Positions 25,100-36,714 of a stretch of 64,000 bases of DNA are shown here, one piece after another. Positions within the stretch are counted from its first letter, which is position 1. Every line of letters starts with the position of its first letter. The DNA lies in assembly GCA_003952965.2 (NCBI GenBank), contig CM025851.1:6985647-7049646 (forward strand), read 5' to 3'. The notes beneath the pieces were generated by a model. It saw only the letters and a list, made by a program, of their open reading frames with translations. It was not told the origin of the DNA and did not search any database. This stretch comes from Morella rubra. Lineage: Eukaryota > Streptophyta > Magnoliopsida > Fagales > Myricaceae. The position numbers and the translations under genes were made by a program.

Positions 25100-26452
25100 A
25101 TGGAAATGCATGGCGAAACGGATCTAAGGAGCTTCATGGATGAAGAAAGGAAGAAAATCAATTTACCGAGGAGACTCTCTTTTGGTGCTCATCAAAGTCC
25201 ATCTGAATCTAACATTCTGCAGTATGCTTCTCCAAGGCCATCTTCCGCTTCAGCAACATCAATCCCACTACGGCCTATGAGCCCCGAGACACCGTGGACA
25301 CTCTCCCCGGTTCGCACATCTCCATCTCAACCTTTTCTTTACCATTGCATAACCTCTCTCCACCGCCATGAAGGTACCATTTTTTCTATTGCACTCACCA
25401 AAGATTACATATTCACTGGCTCTGAGAGTAGACGAATCCACGTCTGGAAACGACCGGACTGCACTGAAATAGGTTATGTAAGGGCTAATTCTGATCGAGT
25501 TCGGGCGCTCTTGGCCTGCGGGAGAATGCTATTTACCACGCACAGCGACTGCAAAATTCGCATATGGAATGTGTCCGTCACGGAGAGTTTTCGACCAAGA
25601 AAGATCACAACCTTGCCTAAAAGAAATCCGTTCGTCCTGTTTCCGAGAAAGAGCAGCCACCAACACAGAAACATCATTTCTTGCCTAGCATACAACCAGG
25701 AAGAAAAGCTCTTATATACAGGCTCGTGGGACAAAACAGTCAAGGCCTGGAATGTCTCTGAAAAGCGTTGTGTAGATTCGTTCGTGGCTCATGATGGTCA
25801 CATCAACGCAATTGTCGTCAATGAACATGATGGGTGTGTTTTCACTTGCTCCTCTGATGGCTCAGTGAAAATATGGAGAAGAGTGTTCGGAGAAAACTCG
25901 CATATTCTTACCATGACACTGAAGTTCCAACTTTCACCGGTTAATGCCTTGGCATTGAGCTTGTCATCAAGCACTTGCTTGCTCTATTCTGGCTCGTCCG
26001 ATGGGCTTATAAACTTTTGGGAGAAGGAAAAGATGTCTGGGAGATATAACCATGGAGGGTTTCTACAAGGCCATCATTTTGCTGTCCTTTGCTTAGTAGC
26101 CATAGAGGACATAGTCTTCAGTGGTTCCGAGGACTCAACAATCAGGGTATGGAAGAGAGAGGATGGAAATTGCTTACATTCGTGTCTTTCAGTCATCGAA
26201 GGACATCATGGACCAGTGAGATGCTTAGCTGCTTCCTTAGAGTCGGATAATTTGGTTAAGTGTTTGCTGATTTATAGTGCTAGCTTGGATCAAACGTTCA
26301 AGGTATGGCGGGTCAAGATTTATCCCACTGAGAAGGCGAACTTTGAGGAGCCTGCGAAAGATCCGCAAAGAGAAGTCGTGGAGTTCGAGATGAGCCCGGT
26401 ATTGTCGCCATCCTGGGTAGAGAAGAAGCTTCAAGGAGATCATTTCCAGTAG
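25100..26452 (+). CDS. JINGUBANG-like seven-WD40-repeat protein (intronless)
   Basis: A single exon encodes 450 residues. The N-terminal ~80 residues are Ser/Pro-rich (RPMSPETPWTLSP). Seven WD repeats follow; their signature ends are IHVWKR, IRIWNV, VKAWNV, VKIWRR, INFWEK, IRVWKR and FKVWRV, which is enough for one complete beta-propeller. The family prototype in Arabidopsis is JINGUBANG, reported as a negative regulator of pollen germination; the role of this paralogue is unknown. The ATG at 25100 follows a TATA-like run about 80 bp upstream. The protein ends shortly after VEKKLQGDHFQ. It differs clearly from the second family member at 40860-42942, so it is an older paralogue and not a recent tandem copy. 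Confidence 0.9.
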   Translation: MEMHGETDLRSFMDEERKKINLPRRLSFGAHQSPSESNILQYASPRPSSASATSIPLRPMSPETPWTLSPVRTSPSQPFLYHCITSLHRHEGTIFSIALTKDYIFTGSESRRIHVWKRPDCTEIGYVRANSDRVRALLACGRMLFTTHSDCKIRIWNVSVTESFRPRKITTLPKRNPFVLFPRKSSHQHRNIISCLAYNQEEKLLYTGSWDKTVKAWNVSEKRCVDSFVAHDGHINAIVVNEHDGCVFTCSSDGSVKIWRRVFGENSHILTMTLKFQLSPVNALALSLSSSTCLLYSGSSDGLINFWEKEKMSGRYNHGGFLQGHHFAVLCLVAIEDIVFSGSEDSTIRVWKREDGNCLHSCLSVIEGHHGPVRCLAASLESDNLVKCLLIYSASLDQTFKVWRVKIYPTEKANFEEPAKDPQREVVEFEMSPVLSPSWVEKKLQGDHFQ

Positions 26453-27229
26453 GAGCGGAAGTAACAGGAAACGATTCTGACCATCTAAGCATTGGTTTAA
26501 CAAGATTTCTTGTGGCTAAAAAAAAATTTGAATTTGAAGAGTTATATCACTCCTTATTTTAGAGCTGTTATGTATTATTTTCGACCCAACGGATCAAGAT
26601 GTTATTCACTGGTTTCTGTAATCTAGATCTTATTCCTACTGACATTGTCACTTGTGACTGTCTGTAAGCTCTAGTTTTACTTATCAATGAAGTTGACATC
26701 TTTTCGAGAAAAAAGAAAAGAAAAAGACCCAACAGATCAAGAGCACAACATAGGAGAGTCTAGTTCTAAAATTTCAATAGGTTTGATTATGGGGGATTTT
26801 AACAAATTTACCGGCTTCTGATATTTGATGTAATCGTGGTATTCTTCAGTCATAAGTAGGATTTTTAATAAAATTGGAAGTATCATCCTCCTTATTAAAA
26901 AACAAAAAAAAAGTTCAGCCGACACTATTGCTTGTGCACTGACTCAAATTGTTCTACCAGCCCTGCAGAGAAATTAGGTCCGGTAGTCAGATCATTAATA
27001 ACTCATCAGACTCTCACAATATTGATGTCACTGACCTGTGGCTTACCAACAAGTACAGGATGTTTCATTGCACTGCAAATTCTTTTAAGGCTTCCACCTA
27101 TTGCTATCAAAGACTTCGCATTTGCACAACTACTACCTTTTTTTATGTTTCTTTTGAAAATATATGATGGTTCATTGGAACGTGAAGCCACAACAACGAG
27201 CGTGGTTTCTTCTACCTCTCATACTGGAG

Positions 27230-27838
27230 TGAAATTTTCTTGGAAGGAGTTTTATGGAGACTTAAAATACACGAGAGGCTAAAACTTCTGCAAATTGCTT
27301 GGAGAGAATTTACCCACGCCAATTGGAGGATAGGAGGCCGAGGATATTGTTCTATATTGTTTCTGCCACTGTGCGACAGAATCAGTCGAACATCTCTTGA
27401 TGGAATGTGGGGTTTGTCCAGATCACTTGGCGACTATCTCCTTGGAACCTGAACCCCCAACGGTTGGCCCAGCTTTCTATATCTGAGTGGATTGAATGCA
27501 TTATTAGTCCTGAGCTGAAACTTGGGATTCCGACTGTTATAACCACATATTTCACCTCTTCGCTGCAAATATGGCTGACGTGGTATGGTTTACTCGTAAC
27601 TGTGCTATCCATTGTGCGGGATATCCGCTGCCGTTTTAATTCTATGCAGAGTTGGTCGGCAAACCATGTCAATCGAAGTGCAAACAACGTGGCACATTGA
27701 GCCGCCTCTAAGGTGGAGCTGAGAGACCTCCCCTCCTATTGTACGAGGGAACGGATTCCCCTTGATTTGCTTCTTTGTATACTGTTCTAGACTTTCTAGA
27801 GTTTTAATGACGAGATCTTTCAAAAAAAAAAAAAAAAA
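27230..27838 (+). pseudogene. Decayed non-LTR (LINE-type) retrotransposon 3' end
   Basis: Frame-broken fragments match the C-terminal part of plant LINE polyproteins. RLKIHERLKLL and ANWR fit the zf-RVT linker. In another frame, CATESVEHLLMECG is the zinc-binding stretch. NHVNRSANNVAH resembles the end of the RNase H-like domain (RxxNxxAH). Several frameshifts and stops separate these pieces. The fragment ends in a run of about 17 A residues at 27822-27838. The 5' boundary and a target duplication could not be found. Confidence 0.65.
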
Positions 27839-28022
27839 ACAAGAAGAAGAAGAAATCCTGAAGAAACATGCAAGTCGAGCGAAATGGCTGAGAACATCTT
27901 AAAGCGTTAAGATTCCGAAAGCAAGGCTCAGTTTCTCTTTACTTTCACAATTACGTATGTGCAGGCCAAAGGGCACAAAAACATACTAAAATCACAACCA
28001 TCTACCAAGATACTTCCCAGAG

Positions 28023-28027
<5 letters not shown>

Positions 28028-28066
<39 letters not shown>
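28028..28066. repeat. (CA)n(TA)n compound microsatellite
   Basis: A run of CA dinucleotides passes directly into a TA run, just beyond the stop codon of the ASCC1-like gene and probably within its 3' UTR. Confidence 0.95.
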
Positions 28067-28117
28067 TTGCCGTCCTAGTTGAAAAAGAAAAATACATTAG
28101 TCTTCACTCTAGATGGA

Positions 28118-31100
28118 TCAGTCCACTTGCATATTTTCAGGAAAAGGTACTGAAGCACAGCAATGATAATATCCAGTTTCATCAAACACAAATCTCTGAG
28201 AAAGATGAGCTTCACGGATAAGATACTCTCCCCATTCCTCAGATCCATACTGTTTAAAAATACCTCGTGCATCAAAAGAATCAGCCTTTCTACTCCATTT
28301 CCCCCTAAACAATAAGTTCCATATGTTAGCCATGGCAGCAAGAAAAGAGAAGGCAAACAAAACTGTAAACGTAGGAACATCTGTTAAGCGTCAGAAGGAA
28401 AGAAAATATTCAAACGGAGAAAAAGAAACCACAATGACACCTTTTTCTATGCCTCGCATTCATCACAGTAGCATGCAGCTGCAGTCCAAGAAGACAGAAA
28501 AGCCCATATTATTTTTCCTTCTGTGAATCATAGGATACTATACAACTACAAGTTCCAATAATCTAAAACTTAAACGTCCATAAAATTCTAATCAAACATG
28601 TGAGTTTGAATCTGCATCCAAAAACAACACCGTGAACACCCAGTAATTGAAGTATCTCTTGTATACTAATTATGTCGGGGTGTATAATGGGAAGAAGAAT
28701 GCAGGGGAATAATGTAATCTGTCTCATCAAGTAATTATGTTCAAGATGGTGTTTCCACATAAACTTGTTAGGGGACATTTCTGACATGTGAAGAGCTAAG
28801 TGGCTGGTAGAGTTGCAAAGGTTAACACATGCTTCTCACTTTCAGATTTCAAATTACTTGATGACTAAAACACCGCAAATTAGAATTACAAAAATAATCA
28901 GCAAAATGGAATACAAAAAGAGGAAAAGAACATAAGAAAGTTATACGCCATACCTTTAACTTTTGATTAGCATCTTTCTCTAGAACTAGTCCAGCTTTGA
29001 CATATGCATCAATAATAACTTCTAAAAATAGGTCAAGAAATTCAAAATAACTCGATAGAATAAACAACTTAAACCTACTGAAAGAATATATGTTATTCTT
29101 TCTCTTTGGTAGTATAGGTAAAAGTTTGGATACGACAAGCACATAACAGTCGGTCCTCACTGCCAATTTCTTCCACAGGAGCATAAAGAACACGGGCTTT
29201 GGCCAAAGAACCTCTCATGCAATCCTGAAAGGACATGAATGAGTTAGCATTCAATGCCAATAGCATCTCTCCTCACCCATTACAACATACATAATCCTAC
29301 AGCTTTTCCAGAACTGAAGAAGAGTCATCGCAACAACAACACTAAAAAACCACCTTCCTATTAGGCAAAAACTAGAGGCTTTTCAACCCAGGGATTTCAG
29401 TCAGGAGCTCAATCATTTTCTACTTGAATTAGACAAAAAAAAAAAAAAAGGATTGGTCCCCGTGGTAAAACAGAGATGAGGTCCAACATAAGGCAATGAT
29501 GAGATAAACACATCCTGGGAACGTACATTGTCTGATTAATATAAATTAAGGGCAACTTAAACAAAAGGAATAAACAAGAAAAGAGAATAATGTTTGAAAA
29601 TCATAGTAATTGTCTGTGTGAGTATTCTTTAAAGATAGCAACAGAAATCCTCGGGTGGAGAGCAAATAGAGTTCATAAGAGCATTCATATACTTTGAGGA
29701 CAAACAGAAAGTGACATTACAACGGAGGCTCCCAACCAGGACTCGTAACCCAGATTATGTTCTCTCTATCTTAAGAGCTAAAACTAGCTCTTTTGGAAAT
29801 TGACAAATTGGAATCAGAAAATTAAATGATGTCAGGAACAAGAAAAAACGTAAAAGCATTATTAACATCTCAACCTTAGCACATCAGTTTGAAATTAACT
29901 ATCTGATGACAACCAGTGGATATTTGGTTATCCACATCTTTGCACTACAGCTTAGTTAAACCACTATCGTTGAGAACTTTGAAGCATGACACCTGTTCAA
30001 TGCACATGCAATAAAAAAACAACCATGGATGCAATTAACTTATCAGGTACACTTGAACACAGTAAAGAATCTTACCAGGCCCTTAAGTCTTATAAAGATG
30101 GGTCGATTTTCTAAAGCATCCATCACCTTAGAGGAGATTCTCTGTATACAAATATCAAAATTTAGGTTCAGCAGTGAACCTTCAGCCACCATCCATTTTA
30201 TTCAGTTGAAAAGTACCTGCAAAACCTCGGCAGCTTCTTTAACACGGTCCTTGTTCCACAACTTTAACATGAGTACAGTCAAGTGAAACGTTTTTGGTTT
30301 AATAAATATGGATTTGTCAATACCCAAGTCGTCTGTTGAGAGTGAAATACATCAGTCTTTGTTTGAGTAAAGAAGGATGAAAACAAATAAGAGATTTATT
30401 TTTCTGATAAAAATTATGCAAAATGTTGATCCTAGGTGAGATTGAATCGAGATACATATGCAAACATGGTCATGAAAACACACTTAATTAATAACCAAGT
30501 AACATCAAGCACTATGAGAAAGAGCATTTGCATTTGTGAAACCTCACACATGAGCCTTCCAATGAATGCAATCAGGAACTACTAATCACAAGTAAGATAA
30601 GTGAAGAAGGGCGGCAGGTTGTACAATATGGTAGGCCCACTTTTAAGAAATATACGTGCACTATCAAATGCTGCTACAGCAGATCAGCTAACGAACAAGA
30701 TCACTGCAGAATCTCTTGAGCTAAAAGTGTACAAGCTCTTAAGGCATCAAGTTCTATATTGCTGGGCATACCAGATAAAGGAGAAGACTTTGAAGCTTTA
30801 GCGGGGTAACTGACAAGAGGTGTTTTAGTTATATTCACTTTAACACGTTCGTTGTCATCATCAACTTTGAGTTCAACAGCAACATCAGGTCGTTTATCTA
30901 ACTTTTGGTCCTCATCTTCGATGTCATTAGCATCTTCATTTGAATCGCTATCAAAATTCTCATCCAGGCAACCATCACCATTCCCCAGTATGGATCTTTG
31001 AAAACTGAGAAGCTTATCAACTAATTCAGGGTGTATAGCCAATGGAAGTGATATGAAGTGTGAGTAATCAAGATTCGGGCTTTTCACTGCCTGTGATTTG

Positions 31101-34100
31101 AATGAGGAAAAAAAAAGAAGTGAATGTAATATTCAGTGTTTGAGTTGAAAACAGGACAATGTTGCCAAGGACAACATCAACAAACAGAAAAAAGGAAACA
31201 AGAACAAAGAAGACTCATACTAACATAAATATTGTAGGAGGAAACACAGGATAAAAATCACATGAGAACAGTTTGCAATCTTCAGAATACCCTCTGTATA
31301 ACCACATCATTAGCAACTGACCTCATCAATTATAGTTTGTATCTTTTCTGAAGCTTTAGTTATACCATCAATTGAATTGCCAGCAATAACTGCCATAAAT
31401 AACCATGTAAAATTCCTCAATCAAGAGACAAGAATGCCATCATCAATGCATGCATGTCCTGATACAACTAGAAATCAAACATTACAACGGTTAAATGCAA
31501 CAGATTGGCTGTAATGAACCAATACCAGATTTACATGGGTTATCGCAAATCCGAATACTTACTAATACAATCATCCTTCTTGGATGATGGAAGTGTGATC
31601 TTGACTCCCATGTCCTCCTCAATCTTCTTCTGCGTAGATCCTCTGAGAAACAAAAACTATTAATAATATGGAAACCAAAATTTTCTTGTAGCGTAAAATA
31701 TTTACATGCTAAATTCAGTACCCTTTTCCTTTTATAAAACGAATGAGAGAAGCACCTACCTGGATATCAAAAAATGAAAGTTAGACCAAATTTAAAAAAG
31801 AAACCTACTGTTTAAGGGTGCTGGCTACTAATGAATAATCCAAAAAGCAACAAGAGAGCAAACCTGTAAGTAGTAGGAATAAAGTAGTGGATAGACAAGA
31901 ATGTGAACAACAGATATAAGCTGCAGGGGAAGAACTAAAATGCAACAAAATGGGCCTAGACTGCATATGCAAAATACATGACTAGATAATGAAGAAACAT
32001 TTATATCATTTATCACAGCAGCTTTGCCAAAAGCATGAATCCATCCAGCATTCCCAGTAACAAAAACCACTCAGAACTTCCTATTCTAAATTGGGTGAAA
32101 CCATTCCATAACAGTGCTAATTTTTGTTGAAAACATATGTAAGAGCATCACTTTGGCTTTCTTGAGCTTAAAACATACAGACAAAAAGTAGGATCTGGCA
32201 AAATGGCAGAAGTCTACATTGATTGCAGTTGGCAATAATTAACTCAATAACACAAGTGTCCTTGGGGCTTAGAGAATGGAAAAAGCTTATAGAAAACTTC
32301 CACGAAGTCTAAAGGTGTTATCAACCATACTCTGTCGATCAGTTGTGCTGCTGAGGTGAGTTTAGGATACTCATGAAGTTTAAAGGTGCTAAAGCTCCCA
32401 AGTATACTCTGTTGGTCCTGCAGTAATCTACAGAGCTAAAGAGAAAAGAGAACTCAATTATTACCAACTTACCTCAATTGAAATTGAATGCTTAAAAAGC
32501 TCTGATTCTCCTTCAGAGAGTTTATTTTCACTATGATCCTGCAACGAGCTACAGCTGATAGTTGAGTCAGTTATTTCAGTCACTACAGCACCTGCCTCTA
32601 CGAAATTTTGCACATTAGAAACATTGCTAGAAGTGCTACACTGCATCTCTTGAACTTGACTTCCATCTTCTGACTCAACTAGTACGTCCTTTACCAAGCA
32701 TTCTACAAATTCACAAACACAATCAATTGGAAATAACATAAGTAATAAATCATCATATACTAGGTCAATAGTCTACTATTAGAATCTAATGATCTCAAAG
32801 TCAATGGTTTACAGCATTGTCAAGCATACTTCCAGCATACAACCCCCCACCTGTTGGGGTCCACACTCATAAGATAGACTTGGAATAGAAGTAGACTTTG
32901 AGTAGAAGTCTACTTGCTCCCCACTTCAAGTTTATCTGGGTTTTCTCTTAGGGTTTCTCTTTGTATCTTTTCTTATAAATAGTGGCTTATGTTATAGGAG
33001 AAGGTGTGCGTGAGCATTGGCAGAGAGAGAGAGAAAGAGAAAGAGCGTGGTGTGGCTATTGTATTGGGCGGGGAGAGTGATTTTCTTAAGCGTTCTTAAT
33101 AAAATTGCTCTGGGTGGACGTAGGCCGGATTGGGGCCGAACCACGTAAATTCTTGGTGTTCCATTCTTTAATTTTCGTGCCGCTTTTCCCAACAAGTGGT
33201 ATCAGAGCCAGGTTCGAGGGGCCGGAGTGTTTTTTCGGGTGAAGCAGAGAAGGTCCGAAAATTAAAAGTGGTCCAATCGAGATTGGAGGGCACCAGCCTG
33301 TAGAGGAGGTCGAGACGAAGCCGAGGTCGAAACCGCGTCGCCGGAGGATCCGGACGCGCCGTCACGCGCCGAAGAATTTGGAGACGCCGTCCACGCGCCA
33401 CACGCGCCGAAGAGAGGTAGGGCGCGTGGTCCTCACTCGCCCCACGCACCGCACACGCGCACAGTGTTTGCCACGTGTATAGCCACGTCAGTAGTGGGTC
33501 CCAGGGTGCCACGTCAGCATTGCCACGTCAGCAGAGAATATTCCATAATCAGAATATTCCGGAAGATTCCGGTTTTTGTTCAGTGTGGTTTTTCGCCGGT
33601 TCAGGGGCTTTTAGGCCGTTTTCGAGCAGGTCAGACCGGTTTCTAAGGTTTTGGGCCATCCCGGATCCATTGGTGCAGTCAGAATTTCGAAATTCGGTCT
33701 CTATCAATGTTAATTGAGATGGCGAGAGTATGGTTACGTATGATGATGTTGTCTGCTACGAATTACATGAGTTGGAAGCCACGGATGGAGGATATCCTTT
33801 ATGCAAAGGATATGTATGATCCATTGGAGAACGAGGGCAAGAAACCGGATGGGATTGACGAGGCAAAGTGGAAGAAGATCAACCGGAAAGTTATAGGGTT
33901 GATTCGTCAGTGGATTGGGCCAGAGGTATTCCATCACGTAGCCAAAGAGACGAGTGCTTTTGAACTATGGGAGAAGTTGGAGACAATGTACCAGTCAAAG
34001 ACTTCGCGGAATAAAGCGTTACTAATGAGGAGGCTCGTGAATATGAAGCTGCGAAATGAGAAGTCAGTGGCGGAACATACCAGTGAGTTCCAAAACCTGA

Positions 34101-36714
34101 TCAATCAATTGAACAGCGTCGAAATGACTTTCGACAATGAGGTTCAAGCTTTACTGCTTCTGAGTTCCTTGCCGGATAGTTGGGAGACTCTTGTTGTTTC
34201 TCTCGAAAATTCAGCACCGAATGGAAATTGACCATGGAGTTGGTCAAGGATGCTCTATTCAGTGAAGAGGCACGAAGGAAGGAGATGGAGACTTATGACC
34301 ACAGTGGATCACAAGCTCTCATCACAGAAAGAGGCAGAGGAAGCAGCTGGAATAACGGAAGAGGCCGGGATAAATCCAGAGGAAAGGGTCGCAAGATTAT
34401 CTGCTTTTATTGTGACCAAGAGGGACATATCAAGCGGAATTGTCCAAAGTACAAAGCAGAGAAAGGGAAATCATCAGAAGCCTCAGTGGTGACTGATGAC
34501 TCCGACTTCGTGTAGCACGCGAAGGTGCTTGGTACCAGCCGGTGGAGATGCAAGAGCAGGGGGAGATACTGTTCTACATGGGTCCGGTGGTACAAGCAGG
34601 GGATGCGGGCACCCTAGGCGGGGGTGCAGGACACTCAGATGGGAGTGTGGTTGGTCGTCTGGTGACAAGGACGAGGTTGGAGTGCCAGTAGAAAAAGGAT
34701 GCAAGGGGTGGTGAGCAAGGGGGAGCAACAGACACCAAAGTTGCAGGAAGGTTCTACTGATGGGAGCCCGGGATGCACTCAACCGAAAGATGTCAGGAAC
34801 AGATTCTTCCCTTATGGGTATGGAGGGGGAGATTTGTTGGGGTCCACACCCATAAGATAGACTTGGAATAGAAGTAGACTTTGAGTAGAAGTCTACTTGC
34901 TCCCCACTTCAAGTTTATCTGGGTTTCTCTTTGTATCTTTTCCTATAAATAGTGACTTATGTTATAGGAGAAGTGTGTGAGTGTGCGTGAGCATTGGGCA
35001 GAGAGAGAGAGAAAGAGAAAGAGCGTGGTGTGACCATTGTATTGGGCGGGAGAGTGATTTTCTTAAGCGTTCTTAATAAAATTGTTCTGGGGTGGACGTA
35101 GGCCGGATTGGGGCCGAACCACGTAAATTCTTGGTGTTCCATTCTTTAATTTTCGTACTGCTTTTCCCAACACTCTTTCGTAAAGAAAAATAAATGGCAA
35201 GTTGCAAGAGCACTTAAGGGTTGTGAATGGAGAACTTTATCTCAACCTCACCAGAAGGGGTTACCATCCGATCAAAAGCTCATCAATAGAAACAAAGAGA
35301 AATTTCACAAAAAGCAAAGAACTCTTAAGACCATTAAAGAGAATCCATCAAGTGATTAAGATTTTATGACATAAATCTACAACACCACCACTAGGCAAAC
35401 AATAGTAAAAGCAGGTCAAAAGAGTGGATGACTTTTGCTCTAAGCTTGATGCCTGAAGTAAAACCAAAGGGTCTAAATTAGAAAAGGGGGGAAATAAAAA
35501 TAGAACCAGACAACCCTTCAAATCTATCACTATAGCGGATAGAGGATATTTGACGGTACACGAAGATAACCAACCTTCCTTTGAAATGGCGTGGGTACAC
35601 ACTGGTCTCCATACAGGAGTAATTGTTTTGCGCTTTTTGTTGGCGTCCATGACACTTTGTTTATCCTCTCCACCACCCGTTCTCAAACAGCAGCTCAAAC
35701 CATGATAAGCACACTGTACCTGTCACATCAGTTGTTGGCACAAAAATAAAGCTAATGGCTGACTCAAACGAGCTTCACAACTACCCCAAGTTAGTAGCAA
35801 TCTAGGTCTGAATTGTTGAAATCCCGAGAAGCAGTTTTGACAAGAACTCCTTCCTCATTTTATTAGGGTTGTACGAGCAACAGGTTGACATTCTCACATG
35901 AACTCTTCACTTAGGGATCACAAAATGGGTAATGACACAATGTTTGGAGTTCAAATAAAAATAATAATCGAGTAATACACGTTCATAAACTTCCACAAAT
36001 TTCCTACTCCCATGTGTTTTTCCGGTCAAGCCAGCACCAGAAATCTTTCCCAGTGAACTTTCACACCTAACTGCGCAACAAATTGTTGTCTAATGTGCCC
36101 AAACTACGTACAAAAACTCAAAGATGTAGGATAAACGTTGTGATTGCAGAGTTCAAAACCTGAAAGTTACTGACTGGCCTCGCTACGATGTACGTATACG
36201 GAACTTTCAGCAGAGAGTCCACTCTGCAACAATTGTAAACCAAAAATTTATCACAAAAATTCATAGTCCTGGTCATGAAACTGACATTTGAAGTTCAAAG
36301 TGGAGTAAATATCGAATGATTCGAATAATAAGATTTATTATCGAATGATTCGAATAATAAGATTTATTATCGAAGGTACTAGCCAGAAATGGCTTCGATA
36401 ACAGCTCTTTAGTCGCTATTCCAGTAGCTGCGTCAAGCTCAGTTGATCAGAAGAGCTTTCCGTTTCCACGGATACTTTATACTGAACGGAGAAGTCAGGT
36501 AGGAGAAAATTCGAAGTCAATTTTATCTTTCCTGCACTCTCTCGGGAACCAAACAGGGTGATACAGAAAGGCCTACCTGAATATGGACCTGAAGGATACC
36601 ATTCGCAAAATCTAATATGATCACGATAGAAAGAACGGTCGATGCGAGGAGGCGTAAAGGCACTGAGTTGTGTGCACACGTGTCTTTTCCAAGTGAGAAG
36701 AGGAGATGGCTCAT
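28118..36714 (-). CDS. ASCC1-like protein: KH domain plus LigT/AKAP7 2H-phosphoesterase-like domain
   Basis: Exons: 36714-36577 (tentative), 35713-35575, 32702-32473, 31759-31722, 31642-31563, 31389-31322, 31090-30772, 30332-30217, 30141-30076, 29224-29134, 29021-28954, 28478-28441, 28304-28118. From MDANKKRKT (ATG 35650) the frame gives 458 residues; with the upstream part it gives 525. A KH domain spans about 95-165 in the 458 numbering (VGASLIRFIKGKG, VKITLPSSKK, AGNSIDGITKASEKIQ). An acidic linker follows (DSNEDANDIEDEDQK). The AKAP7/LigT domain has both H-x-T motifs: FHLTV (His287) and LHATV (His386). Animal ASCC1 belongs to the ASC-1 complex acting in transcription and alkylation repair; the plant role is unclear. 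The intron between 35575 and 32702 holds an LTR element. Codon GAA is split across this intron, so splicing it out restores the frame. The first exon is uncertain. Confidence 0.88.
32852..33194 (+). repeat. 5' LTR of the gag-only element
   Basis: It begins TGTTGGGGTCC and ends TTTTCCCAACA. It contains a TATAAAT at 32974-32980 and an AATAAA at about 33098-33103, in the order expected for promoter and polyadenylation signals. Compared with the 3' LTR it has about eight substitutions by eye and carries an extra ~12 bp near 32950. Confidence 0.92.
33196..33208 (+). other. Primer-binding site (initiator tRNA-Met)
   Basis: TGGTATCAGAGCC starts two bases after the left LTR. It is the standard plant copia primer site, complementary to the 3' end of initiator tRNA-Met. 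Confidence 0.9.
33707..34515 (+). pseudogene. Copia gag (UBN2-type) with CCHC zinc knuckle, frameshifted
   Basis: The first frame, 33707-34231, encodes a UBN2-type capsid region (MSWKPRMEDILYAKD, ELWEKLETMYQSK, LLLSSLPDSWETLV) and stops at TGA. The sequence continues in another frame from about 34228 (MELVKDALFSEEARRK) through a basic GRGR region to the knuckle CFYCDQEGHIKRNC (C-X2-C-X4-H-X4-C), ending at 34515. A small indel near 34225-34232 therefore splits gag. Frame and family comparison, not a nucleotide alignment, support this. Beyond 34515 there is no pol homology. Confidence 0.85.
34822..34834 (+). other. Polypurine tract of the gag-only element
   Basis: A purine-rich stretch (GGAGGGGGAGATT) directly precedes the right LTR, where the plus-strand primer is expected. 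Confidence 0.8.
34835..35172 (+). repeat. 3' LTR of the gag-only element
   Basis: It matches the 5' LTR over its full length with about eight substitutions and a few small indels, and ends CCCAACA. It is followed by CTCTTTCG, which does not repeat the left flank. Confidence 0.92.
36311..36368. repeat. Tandem 29-mer, two copies
   Basis: Two perfect 29-base units beginning ATCGAATGATTCGAATAATA lie in the presumed first intron of the ASCC1-like gene. Confidence 0.9.

Larger units (their letters stand above)
26453..28117. other. Intergenic region with LINE fossil and microsatellite
   Basis: The region holds the 3' flank of the WD40 gene, a decayed LINE segment (27230-27838), a CA/TA microsatellite (28028-28066) and the 3' UTR of the ASCC1-like gene. 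I see no intact gene. Confidence 0.6.
32852..35172 (+). mobile_element. Gag-only copia-type LTR retrotransposon (TR-GAG-like)
   Basis: The element is 2.3 kb with LTRs of 343 bp (32852-33194) and 338 bp (34835-35172), both starting TGTTGGGG and ending CCCAACA. A primer-binding site for initiator tRNA-Met follows the left LTR and a purine tract precedes the right LTR. The interior carries only a gag region with a CCHC knuckle. There is no protease, integrase, reverse transcriptase or RNase H, so it is non-autonomous. It lies in an ASCC1-like gene intron, in the opposite orientation to that gene. No perfect 5 bp target duplication is seen (flanks ccacc and ctctt). Gag-only LTR elements of plants have been described as TR-GAG. 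Confidence 0.9.
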
